Of a stretch of 34,181 nt of DNA, positions 1 to 9,089 are shown piece after piece. The DNA is from Neisseriaceae bacterium (GTDB lineage: Bacteria; Pseudomonadota; Gammaproteobacteria; Burkholderiales; Chromobacteriaceae). Made by a program: the position numbers and the translations under genes. Where the stretch lies: contig JAIYAC010000019.1 in the NCBI GenBank assembly GCA_027489245.1, positions 1-34,181 on the forward strand, read 5' to 3'. Position 1 is the stretch's first letter; each line of letters starts with the position of its first letter. The notes beneath the pieces are model-generated. The model was not told the DNA's origin. It did not search any database and worked only from the letters and a program-made list of their open reading frames with translations.

Positions 1-55
1 CAGTTATATCGCCCACAGGATGCCCCATGAACCACCCTACGCAAGGACGCTACCC

Positions 56-895
56 ATGAGCCGTGCCGCTACGCTGCCCCGCGTGCTGCCCGGCTTCGGT
101 TTGTCGCTGGGTTACACGCTGTCTTATCTGTCGCTGATCGTGCTGATTCCGCTGTCCGCCGTGTTCATTCGCGCCAGCGAGCTGCCGCTGGACGCGTTCT
201 GGCACGCCGTCACCGCGCCGCGCGTGCTGGCGTCGTACCGCCTGAGCTTTGGCATGGCGCTGTTGGCCGCGGCCATCAATACGGTGTTCGGCCTGCTGCT
301 GGCGTGGGCGCTGGTGCGCTACCGCTTTCCCGGCAAGAAGCTGGTGGATGCGCTGGTGGACTTGCCGTTTGCGCTACCCACCGCAGTGGCCGGTATTGCG
401 CTGACAGCGCTGTACGCCGGTAACGGCTGGCTGGGCCAGTACCTGGAGCCGCTGGGCATCAAGGTGGCGTTTGGCCCGCTGGGTGTGCTGGTGGCGCTGG
501 TGTTTATCGGCCTGCCGTTTGTGGTGCGCACGGTGCAGCCGGTGCTGGAGGATATGGAAACCGAGCTGGAGGAAGCGGCCACCAGCCTGGGCGCGCACCG
601 CTGGCAGACTTTCCGCCACGTGATTCTGCCGGTGTTGCAGCCGGCGCTGATGACCGGCTTTGCCCTGGCGTTTGCCCGGGCGGTGGGCGAGTACGGCTCG
701 GTGATCTTTATCGCCGGCAATATCCCGATGGTGTCGGAGATCACCCCGCTGATGATCATCAGCAAGCTGGAGCAGTACGACTACGCTGGCGCGACGGCCA
801 TTGCCAGTGTGATGCTGGTGGCGTCGTTCCTGTTGCTGCTGGCGATTAACGGTTTGCAGGCGTGGCAGGCACGCCGTAACGGAAGGAGTGCGTAA
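56..895 (+). CDS. cysU: Sulfate/thiosulfate ABC transporter permease CysU (CysT)
   Basis: This is one of the two inner-membrane permease subunits of the sulfate/thiosulfate importer, which works with CysW, the ATPase CysA and a periplasmic binding protein. The protein is 279 aa, close to the usual length of about 277. The N-terminus [13 protein letters not shown] matches the family start, several hydrophobic spans follow, and the ATPase-contacting EAA loop reads [16 protein letters not shown] chose the ATG at 56 because AAGGA lies 8 nt upstream; an in-frame ATG at 20 has no well-placed ribosome site and would add 12 untypical residues. Its stop overlaps the cysW start (TAATG), so the two are translationally coupled. 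The operon promoter and whatever lies upstream are outside the window. The binding protein gene is not adjacent; an sbp gene sits about 12 kb downstream. Confidence 0.95.
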   Translation: MSRAATLPRVLPGFGLSLGYTLSYLSLIVLIPLSAVFIRASELPLDAFWHAVTAPRVLASYRLSFGMALLAAAINTVFGLLLAWALVRYRFPGKKLVDALVDLPFALPTAVAGIALTALYAGNGWLGQYLEPLGIKVAFGPLGVLVALVFIGLPFVVRTVQPVLEDMETELEEAATSLGAHRWQTFRHVILPVLQPALMTGFALAFARAVGEYGSVIFIAGNIPMVSEITPLMIISKLEQYDYAGATAIASVMLVASFLLLLAINGLQAWQARRNGRSA

Positions 896-1785
896 TGGCC
901 GGTGCCGTTTCTTCGCTGTCTGTGCAGCACGACAAGGCGGGGCTGCTGGAAAGCCGCCAGGCCACGCGCGAGGCGCCGTGGGTCAAGGCCGCCATTCTCA
1001 CCGTGGCGCTGAGCTTCTTTGCCATCTTTTTGCTGCTGCCGCTGGTGGTGGTGTTTGTCGAGGCGCTGGCCAAGGGCTGGGAGACTTACCTCACTGCGCT
1101 GGTGGAGCCGGACGCGCTGTCGGCGGTGAAGCTGACGCTGTTGGCCGCGGCCATCTCGGTGCCGCTGAACCTGGTGTTCGGCGTGGCCGCCGCCTGGGCG
1201 ATTACCCGCTTTGACTTTCGCGGCAAGCAGCTATTGATTACGCTGATCGACCTGCCGTTCTCGGTGTCGCCGGTGGTGGCCGGCCTGATCTACGTGCTGG
1301 TATTCAGCAGCCACGGCTGGTTTGGCCCGTGGCTGGCCGAGCACGATATCAAGGTGATCTTTGCCGTGCCCGGCATCGTGCTGGCCACCATCTTTGTTAC
1401 CGTGCCGTTTGTGGCACGCGAGCTGATCCCGCTGCTGCAGGCGCAGGGGCGCGAGGAAGAAGAAGCCGCCGTGGTGCTGGGCGCGCGCGGCTGGCAGGTG
1501 TTCTGGTACGTGACGCTGCCCAATGTACGCTGGGCGCTGCTGTACGGCGTGATCCTGAGCAACGCGCGCGCCATGGGCGAGTTTGGCGCGGTGTCGGTGG
1601 TGTCCGGCCATATCCGTGGCGAAACCAACACCCTGCCGCTGCACGTCGAGATTCTTTACAACGAATACAACTTTGCTGCGGCCTTTGCCGTGGCTTCCCT
1701 GCTGGCATTGCTGGCACTGGTGACGCTGGCGGTCAAAAGCTGGGTGGAATGGCGCGCCAGCCAAACCGTGGCTGTAGAGGACTAG
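895..1785 (+). CDS. cysW: Sulfate/thiosulfate ABC transporter permease CysW
   Basis: This is the second membrane subunit of the CysUWA sulfate importer, 296 aa (family about 290). Hydrophobic membrane segments start near residue 33 ([20 protein letters not shown]). The EAA coupling loop reads [20 protein letters not shown], followed by the family stretch [27 protein letters not shown] lies about 7 nt before the ATG, inside the end of cysU. The 28 or so residues before the first membrane span are variable cytoplasmic sequence. It sits between cysU and cysA with a gap of only 3 nt to cysA, so one transcript is expected. Confidence 0.95.
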   Translation: MAGAVSSLSVQHDKAGLLESRQATREAPWVKAAILTVALSFFAIFLLLPLVVVFVEALAKGWETYLTALVEPDALSAVKLTLLAAAISVPLNLVFGVAAAWAITRFDFRGKQLLITLIDLPFSVSPVVAGLIYVLVFSSHGWFGPWLAEHDIKVIFAVPGIVLATIFVTVPFVARELIPLLQAQGREEEEAAVVLGARGWQVFWYVTLPNVRWALLYGVILSNARAMGEFGAVSVVSGHIRGETNTLPLHVEILYNEYNFAAAFAVASLLALLALVTLAVKSWVEWRASQTVAVED

Positions 1786-1788
1786 AGC

Positions 1789-2865
1789 ATGAGCATTCAG
1801 GTACAGAACATTCAAAAAGCGTTTGGCAGCTTCATCGCGCTGGACAATCTGTCGCTGGACTTCCCCGCCGGCGAGCTGGTGGCGCTGCTGGGCCCGTCCG
1901 GCTGCGGCAAGACCACGCTGCTGCGCGTGATCGCCGGGCTGGAGCAGGCCGACAGCGGCCGCGTGCTGCTGGACGGCGAAGACGCCTCCGACACCCACGT
2001 GCGCGAGCGCCAGGTGGGCTTTGTGTTCCAGCACTACGCGCTGTTCCGCCACATGACCGTGTTCGACAACGTGGCCTTCGGCCTGCGCATGAAGCCACGC
2101 GGCCAACGTCCGTCCGAAGCCGACATCAAACGCAAAGTGCACGAGCTCTTGAACCTGGTGCAGCTGGACTGGCTGGCCGACCGCTTCCCCGCGCAGCTGT
2201 CCGGCGGCCAGCGCCAGCGTATTGCCCTGGCCCGCGCCCTGGCGGTCGAGCCACGCGTACTGCTGCTGGACGAGCCGTTCGGCGCGCTGGACGCCAAAGT
2301 GCGCAAAGAGCTGCGCCGCTGGCTGCGCCGCCTGCACGACGAGCTGCACATCACCTCCATCTTTGTCACCCACGACCAGGAAGAAGCGCTGGAAGTGGCC
2401 GACCGCGTGGTGCTGATGAACCACGGCCGCGTCGAGCAGATCGGCAGCCCGGCCGAGGTATACCGCCAGCCCGCCACGCCGTTTGTGTACGGCTTCCTGG
2501 GCGCGGCCAACCGCTTTGAAGGCAGCAGCAGCGCCGGCGGCATCGCCGTGGGCGCCAGCACCCTCACCGGCGACGCGCAGCCCGAGCACGGCAACGTCGT
2601 GGCCTTCGTGCGCCCGCACGAGCTGGACATCGTGCTGCAGGCCGACGCCAGCGGCATCCCGGCGCGCATCAGCCGCGTGCTCACGCTGGGCGCGCTCACC
2701 CGCGTAGAGCTGGAAGGCCAGGCCGACGTAGCCGGCCAGCACTTTGACGTAGAACTACACGCGGCCAACCCGCTGGTGGCACAGTTGGCCGCAGGCCAGA
2801 CCGTGCGCCTGCAACCACGCCAGGTACGCGTGTTTGCCCAACCCGACACCGCAGGTGCCGCATGA
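1789..2865 (+). CDS. cysA: Sulfate/thiosulfate import ATP-binding protein CysA
   Basis: This is the cytoplasmic ATPase that powers the CysUW channel, 358 aa. Visible motifs in order are Walker A GPSGCGKT (residues 35-42), Q-loop Q81, signature LSGGQ (137-141), Walker B VLLLDEP (157-163) and the H-loop histidine H195. From about residue 235 there is a C-terminal TOBE-type regulatory domain ending in [13 protein letters not shown], typical of CysA rather than TauB or SsuB. Its stop codon overlaps the start of cysB (ATGA), so transporter and regulator are coupled. All catalytic motifs are intact. Confidence 0.95.
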   Translation: MSIQVQNIQKAFGSFIALDNLSLDFPAGELVALLGPSGCGKTTLLRVIAGLEQADSGRVLLDGEDASDTHVRERQVGFVFQHYALFRHMTVFDNVAFGLRMKPRGQRPSEADIKRKVHELLNLVQLDWLADRFPAQLSGGQRQRIALARALAVEPRVLLLDEPFGALDAKVRKELRRWLRRLHDELHITSIFVTHDQEEALEVADRVVLMNHGRVEQIGSPAEVYRQPATPFVYGFLGAANRFEGSSSAGGIAVGASTLTGDAQPEHGNVVAFVRPHELDIVLQADASGIPARISRVLTLGALTRVELEGQADVAGQHFDVELHAANPLVAQLAAGQTVRLQPRQVRVFAQPDTAGAA

Positions 2866-3791
2866 ACTTCCAGCAACTTCGCATCATCCGTGAAACCGTC
2901 CGGCAGAACTTCAACCTGACCGAGGTCGCCAACGCGCTGTTCACCTCGCAGTCCGGCGTGTCCAAACACATCAAAGACCTGGAAGACGAGCTGGGCGTCG
3001 AGCTGTTCATCCGCAAAGGCAAACGCTTCCTGGGCCTGACCGACCCCGGCAAAGAGCTGCTCGTCATCGTAGAACGCATGCTGCTGGACGCCGGCAACAT
3101 CAAGCGCCTGGCCGAGCAATTCAGCCAGCGCGACGAAGGCCAGCTCACCATCGCCACCACCCACACCCAGGCCCGCTACGCGCTGCCCAAGGTCGTCACC
3201 GCCTTCAAGCAAGCCTTCCCGCGCGTACACCTGGTGCTGCACCAGGCCAGCCCGGACGAGCTGGTACGCCTGCTGCTGGCCGGCGACGCCGACATCGGCA
3301 TCGCCACCGAAGCCGTGGCCCAGGTGCCGGAACTGGTGTCCTTCCCCTACTACAGCTGGCACCACGCCGTCATCGCCCCGCCCGCGCACCCGCTGCACAG
3401 CCAGCCGCTGTCGCTGGACACCCTGGCCGAGTACCCCATCGTCACCTACCACCAGGGCTTTACCGGCCGCGCGCAGATCGACCGCGCCTTCGCCGACGCA
3501 GGCCTGGCGCCGGACATCGTCATGGCCGCGCTGGACGCCGACGTGATCAAGACCTACGTAGAGCTGGAGCTGGGCGTGGGCATCATCGCCTCGATGGCGG
3601 TAGACGCGCAGCGCGACAGCCAGGTACGCGTGGTAGAAGGCACGCCGCTGTTCGGCCACCAGACCACCCGCGTGGCCATCCGCCGTGGCCACTACCTGCG
3701 CAGCTACGCCTACCGTTTCATCGAGCTGTGCTCGGCGGCGCTGGACGAAGACACCGTGCGCCAGGCACTGCTGCCGGCAGTGCAGGACTAA
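2862..3791 (+). CDS. cysB: LysR-type sulfur regulator CysB
   Basis: This is a LysR-family transcription factor, 309 aa. The N-terminal winged helix-turn-helix (about residues 1-60) contains [20 protein letters not shown], the hallmark of CysB/Cbl. The effector domain keeps TTHTQARY, placing T100, T102 and Q103 at the positions that contact sulfate or acetylserine in enterobacterial CysB. In known systems CysB senses O-acetylserine or N-acetylserine and activates sulfate, taurine and sulfonate genes when cysteine is low. It overlaps the cysA stop by 4 nt. Cbl or SsuR are close paralogues and cannot be fully excluded, but linkage to cysUWA favours CysB. It is the natural candidate to bind the TTTTTCTTGGTT element found before seven transcription units in this window; that link is inference. 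Confidence 0.92.
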   Translation: MNFQQLRIIRETVRQNFNLTEVANALFTSQSGVSKHIKDLEDELGVELFIRKGKRFLGLTDPGKELLVIVERMLLDAGNIKRLAEQFSQRDEGQLTIATTHTQARYALPKVVTAFKQAFPRVHLVLHQASPDELVRLLLAGDADIGIATEAVAQVPELVSFPYYSWHHAVIAPPAHPLHSQPLSLDTLAEYPIVTYHQGFTGRAQIDRAFADAGLAPDIVMAALDADVIKTYVELELGVGIIASMAVDAQRDSQVRVVEGTPLFGHQTTRVAIRRGHYLRSYAYRFIELCSAALDEDTVRQALLPAVQD

Positions 3792-3829
3792 GCCTACGCT
3801 GTAACGTGAATTTTGCAAAAGGAACGGCG

Positions 3830-4654
3830 TTGAACCTGCAACGGCTGGTGAGCTACTTCGAAACCTGGTGCCGTTCGCAAAACGGCGCCGGCCCGCAGCT
3901 AGCCTTTGATGACGAAGGTGCCTTTGGCCGCCTGGGCCAATTGCGGCTGGATAGCCATTACCAGCCCCTGCTTGACCGCCAGCGCCAGCCGGTAGCCTAC
4001 GAGGCGCTGTTGCGCGTGAGTGACCCCCACGGGCGGCGTATTGCGCCAGACCGCTTTTTTGCCGCGCTGGACGACAGCCATAACGTGATCGGCGTAGACC
4101 GCCTGTGCCGCGTGATACACAGCGTGAACTTTCTGACCCAGCAGCCGCAACAGCAGGCGCTATACCTGAACGTGAATGGCCGCCACTTGCTGGGCATCGC
4201 CAGTGGCCGCCACGGCGCCACCTTCGAGGCTTTACTGGCCTACTGCGGCCTGACACCCAAGCAGGTGGTGCTCGAGATCATCGAATCCAGCGTGGACGAC
4301 CTGAGCTTGCTGCAGCAGGCCATTGCGGCTTACAAGTCCAAAGGCTTTCGCATTGCCATTGATGATTTCGGGGCGCGACATTCCAACTTCGACCGCCTGT
4401 GGGCACTGGAGCCGGACATCGTCAAACTGGACCGCAGCCTGACAGCGCAGGCGGCGCAGAACCCGCGCGCGGCCAAAGTGCTGCCTGTACTGGTGCGGCT
4501 GATCCAGGAGCTGGGGGCCAAAGTGGTATGCGAAGGGATAGAAACCCCCGTACAGCAAGCGCTGGCGCTGGATGCGGGTGCCGACCTGCTGCAGGGCTAT
4601 CTGTATGGTGAACCGTCACCCAAATTGCGGGCGGTCCTGGCGCAGCCGGCCTGA
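3830..4654 (+). CDS. EAL-domain protein, probable cyclic-di-GMP phosphodiesterase
   Basis: A single EAL domain fills this 274-aa protein, with no sensor domain, GGDEF domain or membrane span. Catalytic positions look intact: the EAL motif itself at residues 58-60 (YEALLR), N116 in LNVN, E149 and E152 in LEIIES, DDFG at 178-181, K199 in DIVKLDRS, E235 in CEGIET and Q255 in LLQGYLYG. It is therefore likely to hydrolyse cyclic-di-GMP. I chose the TTG at 3830 because AAAAGGA lies 6-7 nt upstream; a GTG at 3806 in the same frame is the alternative. It begins 38 nt after cysB on the same strand and is followed by a terminator, so it probably reads through from the cys operon. The target process is unknown. 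Confidence 0.85.
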   Translation: MNLQRLVSYFETWCRSQNGAGPQLAFDDEGAFGRLGQLRLDSHYQPLLDRQRQPVAYEALLRVSDPHGRRIAPDRFFAALDDSHNVIGVDRLCRVIHSVNFLTQQPQQQALYLNVNGRHLLGIASGRHGATFEALLAYCGLTPKQVVLEIIESSVDDLSLLQQAIAAYKSKGFRIAIDDFGARHSNFDRLWALEPDIVKLDRSLTAQAAQNPRAAKVLPVLVRLIQELGAKVVCEGIETPVQQALALDAGADLLQGYLYGEPSPKLRAVLAQPA

Positions 4655-4703
4655 AGCACGTCTATACGCTAGCGGGCACATTGCGTGCTCTCAGCCATCA
4701 ACA

Positions 4704-4736
4704 AAACACCCTGTCCGTTAACCGGCCAGGGTGTTT
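4704..4736. terminator. Bidirectional terminator between the EAL gene and the DUF2325 gene
   Basis: A perfect 10-bp inverted repeat, AAACACCCTG at 4704-4713 and CAGGGTGTTT at 4727-4736, with a 13-nt loop. T residues continue on the + side (TTTTTA) and A residues precede it, so it can serve both the cys-EAL operon and the convergent minus-strand gene. Confidence 0.8.
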
Positions 4737-4767
4737 TTACATACGGCAGCCACGTGATGTGCCGGCT

Positions 4768-5055
4768 TTAGTTCAAGGTTGGCCGCAAGCGCGTGGCCAC
4801 ATCGCCATCCTGCACCTTGCGCCCGATATAGGCCACGCTGATGCGCTGGGTTCGGGCGACCTGCTTCATGCGGCGCGCCAGGTTGTGGTTCACGAACTCC
4901 AGCATGATGACCATATGCTCGATGCCGGCTGGCACGGTGCGGGTGAGGTCGCTGCGCTTGCGCCCGCTCCAGTGCACCACATCGCTATAACCACCGGCTA
5001 TCAGCGCGCGGCGGGTGGCATCGATATTGTCGCCGCCTACAATCATGGCTCGCAT
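4768..5055 (-). CDS. DUF2325 family protein
   Basis: This small cytoplasmic protein (95 aa) begins MRAMIVGGDNID and contains HWSGRKRSDL and LEFVNHNLARRMKQVA, the conserved features of DUF2325. The family has no established biochemical role that I can state. A near ribosome site GGGAG lies 7-8 nt before the ATG. Its promoter region carries the TTTTTCTTGGTT element 21 nt before TACACT, the same arrangement as in front of the encapsulin, sbp and ssu operons, so I infer it belongs to the sulfur-starvation response. It has no cysteine residue. The 10-mer GTTGGCCGCA lies over its last codons. Confidence 0.8.
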   Translation of the reverse strand: MRAMIVGGDNIDATRRALIAGGYSDVVHWSGRKRSDLTRTVPAGIEHMVIMLEFVNHNLARRMKQVARTQRISVAYIGRKVQDGDVATRLRPTLN

Positions 5056-5084
5056 GGTGTGACTCCCTTGGTTACTTTAGACAC

Positions 5085-5123
5085 AGTGTAAAGACCGCCT
5101 GGCACCTTACGAACCAAGAAAAA
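5085..5123 (-). promoter_or_regulatory. Sulfur-regulon promoter D, upstream of DUF2325
   Basis: On the minus strand TTTTTCTTGGTT (5123-5112) is followed after exactly 21 nt by the -10 hexamer TACACT (5090-5085); the gene starts at 5055. There is no good -35 hexamer, as expected for an activator-dependent promoter. The -10 lies within a near-palindrome (CTTTACACTGTGTCTAAAG, 5094-5076) and a reversed CTTGGTT copy follows at 5068-5074. The leading T-run doubles as the U-tract of the terminator of the operon upstream. Confidence 0.65.
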
Positions 5124-5148
5124 CGGCACAGCTTATGCGCTGTGCCGT
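5112..5148 (-). terminator. Terminator of the peptide-type ABC importer operon
   Basis: A 10-bp perfect inverted repeat (ACGGCACAGC at 5123-5132, GCTGTGCCGT at 5139-5148) is followed on the minus strand by TTTTTCTT. It lies 8 nt after the stop of the last operon gene. The T-run is shared with the promoter element of the next gene. Confidence 0.8.
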
Positions 5149-5155
5149 CATAGCC

Positions 5156-6120
5156 TTATGCCTGCAAATGGCAACGCACCTGATGGCCCGCTGCCACCCT
5201 GTGCACCACCGGTACCACGCTGGCGCACTGCGCCGTGGCCTGCGGGCAACGGGTGTGAAAGCGGCAGCCGGCAGGCGGGTTCGCCGGGCTGGGCGGCTCG
5301 CCCTGCAGCACCACCCGCTCGCGCCGCGCGTCCGGGTCGGCAACGGGTATCGCCGACAGCAAAGCGCGGGTGTACGGGTGGCGCGGCTGGCCGAATACCT
5401 GCTCGCGGCTGCCCTGCTCCACGATCTGGCCCAGATACATCACCGCCACGTCTTCGCACAGGTGCTCGACTACCGCCAGATCGTGCGAGATGAACAAAAA
5501 GCTCACCCCTTGCTGCTTGAGGTCGGCGAACAGGTTGATGATCTGCGCCTGGATCGACACATCCAGCGCCGATACCGGCTCGTCGGCCACGATCAGCGCT
5601 GGCTGCAAGGCCAGTGCGCGGGCAATGCCGACACGCTGGCGCTGGCCGCCGCTGAACTCGTGCGGGTAGCGGCTGTAATGCTCCTCGCCCAGACCGCAGC
5701 TGGCCATTACCGCCAGCACCCGCTCGCGCAGCGCCTCGCGCGGGCACAGGCCATGCGCCAGCAAGGCCTCGCCGATGGCGTCGCCCACACGCAGGCGCGG
5801 GTTGAGCGAGCCCAGCGGGTCCTGGAACACCAGCTGCAGCTGCGGCCGCAGGCGGCGCAGCGCAGCCTTGTCCAGCGCGTGCAAGTCGTGGCCGGCAAAG
5901 CGGACTTCGCCAGCGTCTTTTTGATGCAAGCCCAGCACGGTGCGGCCAACCGTGGTCTTGCCGCTACCAGACTCCCCCACCAGGCCCAGACTACGGCCAC
6001 GGCGCACCACAAAGCTTACGTCGTCCACCGCCCGTACCGCGCCGGTCTGGCGCCCCAGAACACCACCGTACAGCGGGAAGTGTTTAACCAGGCCATTGAC
6101 GGCCAACAGGGTATCGTCGC

Positions 6121-6124
<4 letters not shown>
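5156..6124 (-). CDS. Peptide/organosulfur-type ABC transporter ATP-binding protein (DppF/OppF family)
   Basis: This is the second ATPase subunit of a peptide-family (Dpp/Opp/Gsi) ABC importer, 322 aa. Motifs are Walker A GESGSGKT (residues 50-57), signature [15 protein letters not shown], Walker [10 protein letters not shown]-loop SHDLAVV, and a C-terminal oligopeptide-type extension with [15 protein letters not shown], whose cysteines bind an iron-sulfur cluster in some family members. The start at 6124 has a strong GAGGAGG site about 6 nt upstream and overlaps the previous gene's stop (ATGA). It is the last gene of the operon and is followed by a terminator. The substrate cannot be read from the ATPase. 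Confidence 0.9.
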
Positions 6125-7100
<976 letters not shown>

Positions 7101-7104
<4 letters not shown>

Positions 7105-8051
7105 CGTGCGCTCCTCGCCTGCAGGCGTGGGTCCAGCGCGTCGCGCAGGCCGTCGCCCAGTACGTTGATGGCGATCACGGTGGCAAAGATAGCCAGACCA
7201 GGCGGCATCCACAGCCAGGGGCGGCGCTGGAAATCCACAAAGCTGTTGGCGGTATCCATCATATTGCCCCACGACGGTGTGGGCGGTACCACACCCAGCC
7301 CCAGGTAGCTCAGATAGGACTCGTTGAGGATGGCGCTGGCCACGCCGGTGGTGGCCACCACGATCAAGGTCGGGATGGTATTGGGCAGCAGGTGCACCAG
7401 CAGGCGGCGCCACAGCGGCAGGCCCAGTACCTCGGTGGCCAGCATGAAGTCGCGGCTGCGCAGCGACTGCACCTGGCCGCGAATAATGCGCGCCAGGTTA
7501 GTCCAGCCCAGCAGGCTGAGCATCAGCATCACCAGGTAGATGCGCTGCTCGGGCGCTACCTGCAGCTCGGACAGCAAGGCACCCAGAATAATCAGCAAGG
7601 GTAAGCTGGGGATGGTCATCAGCAGGTCGGCCAGACGCATGATGGCCCCGTCCACCCAGCCTCCGGCGTAGCCGGCCAAGGCGCCCAGCACGTAGCCCAG
7701 CACGACAGACAGCACCACCGATACCAGCCCTACCGCCAACGAAATGCGGCCGGCGTGCAGCAGGCGGGTGAGGATGTCACGGCCCAGAAAATCGGTGCCC
7801 AGCCAGTGGCCGGCGCCGGGCGGATGATTGGCCGCCAGCGCGTCGGTGGTTTCCAGGTCCCACGGCAGCAGCCACGGGCCGGCGACACAGGCGATTACCA
7901 TCAGTGCCAGAAACAGCAGCGCCAGTATGGCCGGGCGGTTGCGCCACAGCCGGGCTAGCGCCTGCTGCCACGGCGTGCGCCCGACGGCGGCCAGGCTGAC
8001 CAGCTCGGCCTGGCCACGGCGCCACGGCAAACGTAAAGACAACACAGACAT
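7101..8051 (-). CDS. Peptide-type ABC transporter permease (DppC/OppC family)
   Basis: This inner-membrane permease (316 aa) starts membrane spans near residue 42 (AILALLFLALMVIACVAGPWLL) and has the family motifs HWLGTDFLGRDILTRLLHAGRISLAVG and the ATPase-contacting loop ATEVLGLPLWRRLLVHLLPN. I chose the ATG at 8051, which is 5 nt after AAGGAG; a GTG immediately upstream (8054) sits too close to that site. It follows the DppB-type gene after a 9-nt gap. Confidence 0.9.
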
Positions 8052-8060
8052 CACAACTCC

Positions 8061-9017
8061 TTAACGCAAACGGATACGCGGGTCGGCCAGCGCCGACAGC
8101 ACGTCTGCCAGCAGGTTGCCCACAATGGTGAGCACAGCCAGCAGCAGGGTGAAACTCATCAGCACCGGATAATCGCGTGCGGCCAACGTATCGATATGGA
8201 TATGGCCGACACCGGGCCAGTTGAAGATTTTTTCGGTAACGATGGCGCCAGCAAACAGCCCGGGTAGCTCGAAACCCAGCAGCGCGATCAGCGGTAGCAG
8301 CGCATTGCGCAAGGCGTGGCGCAGAATCACCACCCGCTCCGGCAAGCCTTTGGCACGGGCGGTGCGCACGCAGTCCATCGCCAGTGCGTCCAGCATGCTG
8401 GCGCGTACGTAGCGCGTCAGGCCACCGGCCTGCAGCATCACCAGCGTCAGCACCGGCAGCACCATGTGGCGGGCCACATCCAGCGCGTAGTCCCACCCCG
8501 TGGCATTGCTGCCGATGCTGATCATGCCGCCCACCGGCAGCCAACCCAGGTCCACGGCAAACCATTTGATCAGCAGCAGGCACAGGAAGAACACCGGAAA
8601 GCTCATGGCGGCAAAGACGAGCAAGGTGACCACACGGTCAAACCAGCCGTAAGGCCGCACCGCCGCCAGCACACCCACCGCCAGCGACAGCGTCCAGTAC
8701 AGCAGCAGCGATACCAGCGCCAGCAGAAAGCTGCTCCACAGATACTGCCCCAGCAGGGTGCTGACCGGGATCTGATGCTGCAGCGAAAAACCCAGATCAC
8801 CGTGCAGTAGCTGGCTCAGCCAGCTGAGGTAGCGCGCCCATAACGGGCGGTCCAGGCCGTACAGGGCTTTCAGCTCGGCCGCACGCTGCGGGGTCAGGTT
8901 GATATTGCCGTCGATGAAATCGCCCGGCGTCAGCGCAAACACCAGGAAGATCAGCAGCGAGGCACCGAACAGCAAAGGAATGGCGCCCAGCAGGCGCCGC
9001 AAGACATAGGTTCGCAT
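8061..9017 (-). CDS. Peptide-type ABC transporter permease (DppB/OppB family)
   Basis: This is the first permease of the importer, 318 aa, starting MRTYVLRRLLGAIPLLFGASLLIFLVF as is typical of DppB/OppB. It also shows TPGDFIDG, YGLDRPLWARY and the coupling loop RTARAKGLPERVVILRHALRNALLP. It is preceded by a strong intergenic hairpin after the binding-protein gene, which could lower its expression relative to the binding protein. Confidence 0.9.
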   Translation of the reverse strand: MRTYVLRRLLGAIPLLFGASLLIFLVFALTPGDFIDGNINLTPQRAAELKALYGLDRPLWARYLSWLSQLLHGDLGFSLQHQIPVSTLLGQYLWSSFLLALVSLLLYWTLSLAVGVLAAVRPYGWFDRVVTLLVFAAMSFPVFFLCLLLIKWFAVDLGWLPVGGMISIGSNATGWDYALDVARHMVLPVLTLVMLQAGGLTRYVRASMLDALAMDCVRTARAKGLPERVVILRHALRNALLPLIALLGFELPGLFAGAIVTEKIFNWPGVGHIHIDTLAARDYPVLMSFTLLLAVLTIVGNLLADVLSALADPRIRLR

Positions 9018-9040
9018 GGTAGGTCCAGCCAGAAATGAAG

Positions 9041-9072
9041 CCGGCCGCCACGGTGGCTACCGTAGCGGCCGG
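9041..9072 (-). other. Intra-operon stem-loop between binding protein and permease genes
   Basis: Nested perfect arms: CCGGCCGC (9041-9048) with GCGGCCGG (9065-9072), and inside it ACGGT (9050-9054) with ACCGT (9059-9063) around a 4-nt loop. No T-run follows on the minus strand, so it looks like an mRNA-stabilising or attenuating hairpin that keeps the binding protein in excess rather than a full terminator. GTTGGCCGCA (9074-9083) abuts it. Confidence 0.6.
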
Positions 9073-9089
9073 GGTTGGCCGCAAGCGGC

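Noticed and set aside
1231..4256. Very long minus-strand open frames opposite cysW, cysA and cysB
   Set aside because: They are shadows of high-GC genes; they show repetitive His/Gln/Ala or Arg/Ser composition, no family features and no ribosome sites.
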